A stretch of DNA of 64,000 nt from the NCBI RefSeq assembly GCF_028009165.1, contig NC_079242.1, positions 2,604,001 through 2,668,000 on the forward strand, read 5' to 3'. Source of the stretch: Akanthomyces muscarius (Eukaryota > Ascomycota > Sordariomycetes > Hypocreales > Cordycipitaceae). The notes beneath the pieces were generated by a model. The model was not told the DNA's origin and did not search any database. It was given only the letters and a program-made list of their open reading frames with translations. The translations under genes and the position numbers were made by a program. This document shows positions 54,982 to 64,000 of the stretch, in pieces. How positions within the stretch are numbered: the first letter of the stretch is position 1; each line of letters opens with the position of its first letter.

Positions 54982-57900
54982 TCATATCGAACCGTGCGAT
55001 GCACGCCGCGAAAACCTCCTGATCCTGAACTGCGGTCCAACAATCGGCAGCGTGGGCGAGTCCGGCAACGGCTGATATGTCGACGCAACTTTTCTCTGTC
55101 GCGGGCTCAAGCCTGAACGTTCCTCCTCTGCCTGCGCACGCTGCGACAACCGCGGCGAGCCCGTTGATTCCAGCGCCGTTGGTGTCATCGACAGGTTGCT
55201 CAGCACCGAGCTCTGACGGCGCGTCGACGGTGTCTCGGGCTGGCTGCCCGCATACAGAGGCGACCACGGCGCCGGCCGCTGCCGCTCCTCATTTTCCAGC
55301 GCTGCCGCCGCCGCCGAGGAGGAGGCCGAGGCAACATCGCCTAGATGGCGCAGGAGCCCGTGCCAGTCGTCCTCGCCATCGTCGTTGCTGCTGCGAAACA
55401 GGTTCCGCCGCGTCGTGTCCCTCTCCCGCAGCCCACCGGCGGTCGACGTCCGCTGTCGGACCACGTGGAGGGGCGGCGGCCGCAGCTCGCGCTCCTCGTC
55501 CGAGGCGTCGGGCAGGGCAAAGTCCTCGGACTGGGCGTGCAGACTCATGACGGAGCCGGCGCCTCCGACGCCCGCTGCCCCCGCCACCACCAATTTCCCA
55601 ACCTTGCGCGCCCCGACGGGGGTCACGGTCACGGTCTGTTGGTGGTGGCCCCCGACCGCACGCGCGCGGCGGTGCAGCCGCTGGGCGATTGCCGAGCTGC
55701 TGGGGAACAGGCCGACATTTCTCGGGGCGCCAGCGACAGGGGGGTTGCGTTCGACGCTGTGGCATCGTTCCGTTCGCGCACGGCCGCTACGCTCCTCCCA
55801 CGAACTTGCAGAAGGATTCGCTTCTGTAGTTTGAACTCCATTGTAGACGGCGGTGTCTCGGAAGGGGTTGTCGGCAATCTGCAGAGCCGGGTGGCTGCTG
55901 CTGCCATCCTGGAAATTGTGCCGATCGATGCTGTGGAGAGCAGGGAAAGGAAAAGAAAAGTCTAACGATGTGTTAGTTGATGCAACTCAAATGGCTGCAC
56001 AGCGTTGAGCATATGTACCTTGGTCTATTGTTTGGTTTTGCGAGCCGCGGCCCAGGGGAAATAGAATACGCGTAGTCTCTGTCTGTTCCGCGTATATGCT
56101 TGACCTTTTTGTCACACGACTGCTCTCACCTGAATCTGGGGGAGATCCTGATTTTGTAGAGCTAGATAGCGATTTGAAAGGATGGATAGCATCCAATGCC
56201 ATTAGATTCAACATGGAGGGAAATTGGACCGCAAGGTTGCCAAGATTCAAGGACAGCCGGGGGCAGGACAAGAAGCTCCTTCGATCAGTCTCTACTTGCG
56301 CTTGCCCATTGCTCTCAGGTAGCATAATCAAATCTTCATTCGTCTCTAGACTCAGTGTTTCCGCACTGCTGTGTACCTCACTTGGGGCCACCGGATCGGA
56401 GGCGATGGGTTTGCGCGGCAGCATGAGGAAGCTTTCCCAACGCGGCGTCCAGAACCAAAGCTTGGTCAGACCAGTCGACATGGAGTTGCCTTCGCGTCTT
56501 CCCAGAGCAGCTTGTATCAGACGAGATCGCGCAAACTCCATTGGCGATAGACGCGGCGGTGCGACCTTCCAGAGCACGGGCCCATCTTCCGGGTCATCAA
56601 CTCTCGGGTAGGCGCTCTCACAGGGACTGGTGATGCTCTGTCTTCGGCTAGCAGGTGCGCTCTGGGAGAGGACGAAGTTTGTGTCACTATAGGTCAAGTC
56701 GAATGGTGACGGAACGTCGTGCCTGGGCTGGAGCTCAGGGCTGGATATGGCAGATTTAGTGCTTCGTCTAAAAGGCATCTTGAGTTTGCGAGGAGTTTTG
56801 GTGACTTCGGCCACGGCGGGAGTTGAAGCCGTCGCATTGTCCAAATTTGTGGCTTCTCGCGTCCCTAAACTTGACTTGGATCTTATACGTTTCACCATTT
56901 TCCCAAAATTGCTCTGTGTCAAATTTGAATGCAGAGCCTCGGGGATTGGGGGCAGAGGCGGCACTGGCGGGGCCTGCGTGTCCGAGCCTTTTCGGCCTAA
57001 CCGACGTCCCTTTCTCTTCTCTTTGGCAAGTCTTGGGGTTTCAGCTGTCTCATCTCCAATTTCGTCGTCAGAGTCAAAATTGTACTAGAAGTTGCGACTC
57101 GAGAGCTGCTTGGGGATGATGAGACCGAGCTGCATCTTTTCGCGCGGTGACATGTCCAGGTGCTTGGCAAGCGGGTGCTGCTCAAACTCGACACGCGATA
57201 GATCGTTTGGATACGTGAGGATTGGAGCAACATCAATATCGCCAGCAAAAGCTGCGCCGTCTGTTTTGGCCGCGGAGATTTCTCGCCCCGGCATGCCTCT
57301 GAGGAGCGGCGACTGTTGCAAATTGTGCCGTGCAGATGAAGACAGCGAGCGGGCGGAAGCAAAGGAGTAATGTGAGTCTTGGACGCTTGATTCACGATCC
57401 GCCTTTTCGCAACCAAAGAATGAAGAGCTTGGGGACGGGGTGGCGTTGGATCGGGACGAGGTTGTGAGGAATGAGCTCTCTACCGGAGACTCTGGGATAC
57501 AGATACTCCTTCTGCGACGTTCGAGCAAGTTCAGTGTAGATAAACAAAGCTCTTCGATTTTCTTGAATTCTTCAGTGTAGCGAAGGAGAGTATCCCGGGC
57601 TTCATCGTAGCCAGGGATATTGCACCAGGAAAACAGTCGGGTCTGCAGCGCATGCCACTTGGTCATGTCAGCTGTATTGCCGCGCATCAGATGTTCGTAA
57701 ACAGAGAATCTGATATTATCACGCAAACCATCGGAGTAGGGAGCCAATGGGAGAACCGAGTCTAGATTGGCAGCGGCAATGGGTGGGAAGAGGGCGTTGA
57801 GCTTGGCCATGATGTGTTCTTTTGGCGTTTGCAGTCTTGGGTCAAGGCAATGGATTAAAATCTGAGAGAAAGTGTTAGCCAATAATATACTTGTAGCTCA

Positions 57901-58649
57901 TTGGACTCTTACAGCTGCGCGAAAGCCCATGTGGAAAAGGCCATAGTGTAGAGTGGCAGCATTGTGTAGCTCAAGGAGCAGCGCTAGTTGCATCATATCC
58001 ATCATGGCTGCCGTCATTTCACGCTTGACGGTACTGAAGAGAACGAGACGGTGCTTTTCCAGCTGGTCCAGGGACACAATTCCGTGCATGGCGAATTCGT
58101 AGTCAATGCCGCCGTGGCGATGCATATCTCTGAAGACGACGCGCGTCGCCGCGAAGATAGCTTTGCGGGGATTGATGCTAAAAAGACCAGCGCTGTTTGT
58201 CCATTTCAGGGGAAGGCCTTGGGTCAATGCCGTCTGAATAGATTCATCATGGTCAAAAGCGCGTAGCCGGCTTTGAATGGCCTTTGTAAATTCGCAGTGA
58301 TGTTTAGAGCAAGTAAGATTGTCTACTCTGAGCAATTCGTGCAGCTGACCAACCTCTTGGCGTAGCCAGCGTTCTTCGATTTCGAGAGCACAGAGAAGCA
58401 TATTGATTGCGTTGAGGGTGTAGAAAAAGCAAATGGTTACACGGGATCCGTATCGGGGAGCAACTGTCGAAAGCTTATGTTGTCTTGTGCACTACTCGGG
58501 TAGTAGTTGAGTCGTCGCTTCAAGTCTCTTATGCGCAGCGTGGATAAATCAAGAGCATTGTTGACGACTCTATCTAATAAAAAGTGGCTACCAGGATATA
58601 GGTGGAATATATATCGGATGATTGGAGACTGTGAATCGCGGCGCTGCAT
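54982..58649 (-). CDS. Large hypothetical protein gene interrupted by an in-frame TAG
   Basis: Best model: exons 58401-57913, 57861-56019 and 55961-54982, with phases agreeing and CTAAC branch sites. Another 5' exon (58649 to about 58440, RYIFHLYPGSHFLLD) is likely but its splice was not resolved. The helical N-terminal half (MHGIVSLDQLEKHRL, MRGNTADMTKWHALQTRL) precedes long Ser-rich disordered segments. A block RLSPMEFARSRLIQAA...WFWTPRWESFL and another disordered tail follow. The second exon is open for about 614 codons except for one TAG at 57087-57085. Alternatives: two adjacent genes, a 54-nt intron (GTCGCA...ACAG) removing the stop, readthrough, or a sequencing error. No family recognised. 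Confidence 0.6.
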
Positions 58650-59328
58650 GGCACTACGATCGTTCGGCAAGGTGAGGCGCAAGTGAGAGGTGAGTGATTC
58701 ACGGCCTAGCTAGATAAGAAGACCAGTAAGACGGCGGTGTTGGCGCCCAAACTACACACAATGGGTGCTTTGATCTCCGGTAGAAGATCATTTGATGGAT
58801 TCAGCAAGCCGCTTCCCCTTGCTGAGCCGGCTTGGTGATGATGATGCTAATGATGGTGAAATAGCCAAGATAAAGTTGGGCGCTAGCCGGGAGCGGCAGT
58901 TGGTCCCTGCAGACGAGACTGACAGAGGGGAGAGGCTCCAGCTCCAGGGGCTTACAGTAGATTGCTACCACTTTTAGCGCACATTTTTAGTCGTAACAAG
59001 CACCAAAATCCGCTAAAAGCCCCCCAACACCCCCTGAAAGGAGCCAACCCAGCCTGCATACCTACCTAGGTAGGTACCTTAGGTAAGGTACTGGATACCT
59101 AGGTACCTTACAGCTGCAGCCAGTCGCAGCCATCCCGTCTCCTGGGCTGGGGCATCCCGTCGTCGCACAGACCTTGGTAATGTCCACGTTGTTTGCATCT
59201 TTGGCAGCGGTTAAGAACAAAGGCCTCTTCTTGTACACGCTTTCAATTCCGGTCAATTACAAACTTGGCAGTTCAATCACGGCATGCGACCTGTGGCCGT
59301 TGAGTGAGGCACCAGCTGCATCATCAAA
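58650..59328. promoter_or_regulatory. Divergent promoter region
   Basis: Lies between the hypothetical gene and the mitochondrial ATPase gene. It contains the TACCTAGG array (59059-59110). Confidence 0.5.
59059..59110. repeat. TACCTAGG/GGTACC palindromic array
   Basis: Overlapping CCTAGG, TAGGTA and GGTACC palindromes (CTACCTAGGTAGGTACC, then AGGTAAGGTACTGG and a further CCTAGGTACC). Such arrays are common in hypocrealean intergenic DNA; function unknown. Confidence 0.8.
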
Positions 59329-61136
59329 ATGATTACACGGAGGCTCGTGTCCGGAGCCGCAACGCGTTCGGTGGCCCGGCGCCTGGCGAGGCCTCCGGCT
59401 CGGCCCCCGAGAGTCTGCGCGTTCTCAACGCAGAGCTCAAGGCGAAATGGTACGTCTTGACGCGGCGAGGCAATTGACAAAACCCAATTGCGAGAGCCTT
59501 GCTCAATTGGCAACGACCTCGGACGTAATTAAGCTAATGCGCCGATTGCCGCAGAGAACAAGACTGAGACAGCTTCGGATGCCAGCACCAAAGCCAGCAG
59601 TGACAAGGGTCAAGGGGAGCCGTCGGTAGTATTCAAGATGGCCGAGTCGGCGGCGACGACCTTTGCCTCTATCCTTGTACTGGGGCTGGGATTCGCTGCG
59701 GCGGGCTACATTTACCACAGAAGTTATAAAATGCTCGTGGTTAACAAAATGGTCCGCGCTTTTGAACCTGGTGACCCGGTCCTTGATCTTGCCGCCGTGG
59801 GCAAAGACATGCCGTCTCATCCCGAGGCCAAGGACGAGCGATGGGTGCATCGCTCAGAGCAAAGCATTGTAGATGCCATCGTCGATGGCCGCGATGTTGG
59901 GCACTACTTTCTCATGATTGGCGAAAAGGGCACGGGAAAGAGCAGCATGCTGCTTGAGGCGATGCGCAAGATCGATGGCGATGGCGTTTCCATGTTTGAG
60001 GCGCACGCCGACCTGGAAGTCGTTCGCCTTCGCCTCGGCAAAGCTCTCAACTACGAGTTCCACGAAGATTACATTGGTGGCTACTTTAGCGAGCGCGGCC
60101 CGCGCGAGTCGACCGCGCTGCTCGACATTGAGCGCGCCTTGAACAAGCTCGAAAAGGTGGCAATGAAGCTGCTCAAGACGCGCAAGAAGCCGCTGATCCT
60201 TATTGTGAACCAAATGCACCTCCTGCGCGACGACGACGATGGTCGCGATCTCATTGAGCTGCTGCAGCAACGGGCAGAGCAGTGGGCTGCTACTAATCTC
60301 GTCACCATGATCTTCAACTCGGACGACTATTGGGTGTATGAGCGCCTGAAACAGCTTGCCACGCGAATGGAAGTCCTACCCATTGCTGATTTGCCCAAGA
60401 AGCAAGCCGTGAATGCCCTGAAAAAATATCGCCAACGCTACTGGGGAGAGTCTCTCGAGTTGGAGCAGCTGGAGCAGGTTTATGACCGAGTCGGCGGACG
60501 CCTGAATTTCCTAAACAAAGTGGCTAAAAGCAAGAACATGCTGGCAACATGCGAAAGCATCAAGGATATTGAGAAGAGGTGGTTCCTGAACCAGTGCTGG
60601 ATCCTGGGCATGGAAATGGACGACGATGTTATGGACCAGCAGAAGTGGGCGGTAAGTGCATATATTGCAAACGGAAATTCGAAAGAAAAAGAAGTGGAAT
60701 TTTGACTGAGATATAGGCTGCCGCAATGGTTCTTGCTCAAGCATTGGTGGCCAAAGAAAAGGACATGGATCTTACCTATGACCCCGTCATCGGCCACATG
60801 TTGCCATCCTTCCCATTCCACATTGCCCAGGAGCTCATGACACGATGCGACTTTATCCGCAAGCTGGACAGCCTCAACCTGTTTAGCATCACGAGCAAAG
60901 CAGACGTGCGAGCCAGCAGCGTCCCAATGCACCGGGCCTTCCAGGAGATTTGCAGCCAGCCCGGCTTTGACAAGCACCTTGAGCTGACGATTCAGCGCAT
61001 TGCCGACATTGAGAGCTTGGGCAGAACGCGCGAGCTGGTGGCCAAGGATCTTGTGCTCGGTGGGCATTACGAGATTGAGGCTGGCCGCAAGGGAATCACG
61101 GTAAGAATAAAGGAAGCCGAAAATAAGGACGATTAA
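59329..61136 (+). CDS. Mitochondrial membrane P-loop (AAA-type) ATPase
   Basis: Exons 59329-59449, 59555-60651 and 60717-61136 (545 residues), phases agree. An Arg-rich, acid-poor N-terminus (MITRRLVSGAATRSVARRLA) is a classic mitochondrial presequence. A membrane helix (ASILVLGLGFAAAGYIYH) follows at about residue 75. Walker A is GEKGTGKSS. The Walker B-like strand reads LILIVNQMHLL, with Asn where Asp is usual. A sensor-like IFNSDDYWVYERL and a C-terminal winged-helix-like part complete an AAA+/Orc-like layout. Probably an inner-membrane ATPase of unknown substrate; RNA12/Yme2-like proteins are a comparison I cannot verify. Typical core gene. Confidence 0.85.
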
Positions 61137-62043
61137 GCAGGGTCGCCGGCGTGGGATTGTACCTGTACATTGAGGGGGCGGCTGGTTCTAGCAAGTGTAT
61201 TTTATATTTGTTTTTTTTTTGTTTTTTTTTTTCAAATATGGGCTCGGGTATAGAGTCATTATTAGACGTCGCGACAGAGGGACTTGGCAATCGCAATCTC
61301 GCTTTATTCTGTCACTAGTAGTACGGTGAAGTGCCGAGTGGTTCCAAAGACAGGCGCAGCTAAAATGACTACTTTGACCAAGTGACTTGTTCACTGGAAT
61401 ATCTTGTGTAAGAACCTCAAGTCCTGCCGTTTTTCTCATTGTTCCTCCTCTTATTTTTACCAGCCAGCGAAAATAATTCGCTGTCCTCGTGACTGCCTTG
61501 GTATCAGTGAATATAGCTTGCGTGGGCCGTGAAGAGTGCAACTGCAAAGTGGGCTATATTGAATGCAGGAGGCTGGCTTCACTTGGTGCCACGCAACTTG
61601 TTGAGGAGAGGTGTTCATGGCCATATCCTGTGTTACACAGGGCGTTGCAAAACCAATTCCGTCGAAACAATTTATATTGCTGAAATCTCCCGTTTTTTCC
61701 GACCTCCAAATCAGCCAAGCTTTTTGTTTATACCCCTCAAACATCGCAGGGAGCTTTTCCTCCCTCATCCTTCCTTCGCGCCTCACTTGCCAGGCAGAAA
61801 CTTTGGCGCCCACTTGGTGCTCAGCCTACCCTGCACTCTAGCCAACCAGCGTTCAGCCTACCCTGCACCTTCCCAGCTTCCCAGCCAACCAGTCCACCAG
61901 GAATCCGGCCTCGAGCGGCGCGCCTCCAATTTTCAGCGCCACGACCTCCCCAGCGCGCCCCGACCGGCCTGCTTGCCTGCAGCAACGCTATCCACCTGGG
62001 ATCCTTGCAAAACCGAGTCGCTCTCGCTTCTTTTTTTGCTCCC
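61137..62043. promoter_or_regulatory. Promoter/leader of the Reb1-like gene
   Basis: 907 bp with CT-rich DNA at about 61800-62040. The short frames here look noncoding. Confidence 0.5.
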
Positions 62044-64000
62044 ATGTCTTCCTCCAGCAGATGGGGTGATTCGCGCGGTCTCGCCTCTACCTTGCTCTCC
62101 CTTGTGCGACCGCAATCGTCTCCCACCAGAGACGATCCCCCAGCTTCATCTGAGGCGCCACGATCTAGTGCCAAGAAGCACAAGCACCGCAAACGCCGCG
62201 ACCGCGAACACCAGCAGCAGGACCAAGACGACGACGCCATGACGAGCGCATCACAAGAACTTCCGCCCCTTCACAACGACCACGAGGCCAGCGAGGGGGA
62301 GGCCGACTTTGGCGCATTGGAGGTGTTTGACAGCAACGCCGCAGCATCGTCCCAAGCAGTCGAGCCCGCGTCCTCCAAAAAGAGCCGACGCGATAAGAAA
62401 AAGGACAGCAGCGCGACCAAGGCGCAGAAGCGCGCGAACAGACACTCGAGCTCTGCCAATGGCCATGACTACGAGGAGCCTGCAGTGACCCCCTCTTCGC
62501 CGTCTAAGAAGAAGCGCAAGAATTCCGACTCCTCAGACGGCAAGGAACGAAAGAAGCGCAAATCGCATGCCGCCATTGACAGCATTCCTGAGGAGCAGAC
62601 CGAGCCTGCTCTACCGAGCTCGCCTTCCGCAGCTCGTGCGCACAAGCGTGGCCCGTCTGGCGATGGTGCTGACCTGAACGGCGCCGACGTTGACGAAATC
62701 GAGCGCGACGTGGAAGCTGTGGCCCGAGAGGCATGGCAAGAACACATCAGCAAACAGGCATCACAGCTTCAGGACACCGAAATGACAGATACTGCCCCTG
62801 TCGCCGCAATGGCACCGGTAGAGATACCAGTAGAGGCGCAGGAAGAGGCACCGGCTGATGACGCTACAACGACGCCAAGACGCGCACGCTCCACGCGCAA
62901 GAAGTCAAAGCCAACCTACTTTGATCAGCCAGTCACAGACGCTTCACTAGACGCTTTCGGACAGCTCCCTTCGCCCTCGGCCGTGACACCCAAGCCTCGG
63001 CGCGCAAAGAAGGCGGCCTCTAAGAAGGGCCCCAGGCGGCAGCGCAAAGCCGACAGGGAACAGGAACTCTACGGTGGTGAAGCTTCTCGAGGGAACTATA
63101 CCCAAGGCAAATTCAGCGACGAAGAACTGTCTCGTCTTGCTCACGCTATCGAAAGTTTTAGAGCCGAGTACGACATGGAGCAGCGCGATGTCAACGAGGT
63201 ATGAAGCCCCCCACCAGTGCCTCGGTTGCTTGATGCTAACACTCATTCTGTAGATGATCCAAGCCCCTGGCGGAACCCAGGCTGGCGAAGCACATGCGCA
63301 GCTCTGGCTTCGCATCTTTGCTGAATGCCCCGATCGCCACCGACAAAAAGTGATCAACGTTGCCCGGAAAAAGTTTCACAACTTTGTTGCGCGAGGTACT
63401 TGGAATGAGGAGCAGGACAATGAACTTTCCAGCCTCATCAATATACACGGTTCGAAATGGTCCTACATTGCCGGCATCATCAACCGCCATCCTGAGGACA
63501 TCCGCGACCGCTATCGGAATTATCTTGTCTGCGGCGGCGCGCAGAAGAAGGAAGCCTGGGATGACGACGAGGAAGCACGTCTTACGCGCTTTGTCCAAGA
63601 TGCCATGGAGGCCATTGACGAACTTCGCAGAAACGACCCTAGCAAGGAATTGCTGCAAAAATCGTACGAGGAACTCATCGACTGGCAGAACATCAGTGAG
63701 CGCATGGAGCGCACGAGAAGCCGCCTGCAGTGCATCACTAAGTGGAAGTCCATGAACTTGCGAATTCATAGCAAGGACAAGCTCGCTTCTGCTGACCCCG
63801 ACTCCAATATTTCCTTCAGACTTGACAAGGCCCGCCATCAGCTCGAGGATATGCCTGACACCGAGAAGTATCGTCTCGTGCTCGCCATCAACTCTACGTC
63901 GGCCCCGACTGCTGCCAAGATTCCGTGGCAGAAGCTGTGTGATAAGCAGTTCCGTAGCTCGTGGCATCGTTCCACGCAGGAGCTCGTATGGAGTCGCTTG
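62044..64000 (+). CDS. Myb/SANT DNA-binding factor, Reb1/TTF1-like (3' end outside window)
   Basis: Exons 62044-63198 and 63254 to beyond 64000, intron 55 bp. The first 385 residues are charged, Lys/Ser-rich and disordered, with nuclear-localisation clusters (KKHKHRKRRDR, KKKRKNSD, KERKKRK). The second exon carries tandem Myb-type domains with spaced tryptophans (GTWNEEQDNELSSLI...GSKWSYIAG, then KEAWDDDEEARL...IDWQNISERM...CITKWKSM). This layout matches the fungal Reb1/RNA polymerase I termination-factor family, which binds rDNA terminator sites and some promoters. The next downstream ATG (62239) would also give a plausible start. Confidence 0.85.

Noticed and set aside
55077..55965. Long plus-strand and alternative minus frames at 55.1-55.9 kb
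   Set aside because: The GC-rich third positions of the minus-strand hypothetical gene create these Ala/Arg/Pro-rich shadow frames.
1..64000. CRISPR arrays, rRNA, bacterial operon signals
   Set aside because: None seen. Introns and gene layout are fungal.

Overview
The window is eukaryotic nuclear DNA from a filamentous ascomycete, most likely of the order Hypocreales. Genes are split by short introns (about 50-165 bp) with fungal branch sites (CTAAC/CTGAC) and sit on both strands. Positions 1 to about 38 kb hold a trichothecene mycotoxin (TRI) biosynthetic gene cluster. Positions 38.4-64 kb look like ordinary core-genome sequence. The species cannot be named from the sequence alone. The first gene is cut by the left edge and a Reb1-like gene is cut by the right edge.

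Cluster (1-38 kb). I recognise TRI5 (trichodiene synthase), TRI101-type 3-O-acyltransferase, TRI4 (multifunctional P450), TRI3 (15-O-acyltransferase) and TRI14. With them are two CYP65-type P450s (the TRI11 class), a second BAHD-type acyltransferase, a 12-helix DHA1-type MFS exporter, a secreted serine beta-lactamase-like hydrolase, a hormone-sensitive-lipase-type esterase, a fungal-type transcription factor at the left edge and several unrecognised genes. The unusual part is a nonribosomal peptide synthetase divided between two genes 20 kb apart. One encodes condensation-adenylation (C-A, no carrier) and the other encodes carrier-condensation (T-C). The C domain in C-A has lost its catalytic His; the one in T-C keeps it. 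Inference: C-A activates an amino acid and loads it in trans onto the T domain of T-C. The terminal C domain then transfers it to an acceptor, plausibly a hydroxyl of the trichothecene, giving an aminoacyl (alkaloidal) trichothecene.

Proposed flow: TRI5 cyclises farnesyl diphosphate to trichodiene. TRI4 oxygenates it to the trichothecene precursor. TRI101 protects the C-3 hydroxyl. The CYP65 enzymes add further hydroxyls. TRI3, the second acyltransferase and the split NRPS decorate them. The hydrolases may remove protecting acyl groups, and the MFS pump exports the product. No TRI6, TRI12, TRI8, TRI7 or PKS gene was recognised, so regulation, export and deacylation seem to use different proteins from the Fusarium set. 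TRI5 also carries an unusual C-terminal extension with a predicted membrane segment.

Flank (38.4-64 kb): a stress-responsive A/B-barrel protein, two unrecognised proteins, a gene with an apparent frame break, an AT-hook plus Zn2Cys6 transcription factor with nearly 8 kb of gene-free DNA upstream, a long hypothetical gene interrupted by a single in-frame TAG, a mitochondrial P-loop ATPase, and the 5' part of a Myb/Reb1-type factor. Simple repeats (TTC, poly-C, GGCTT, TACCTAGG) lie in the intergenic DNA.
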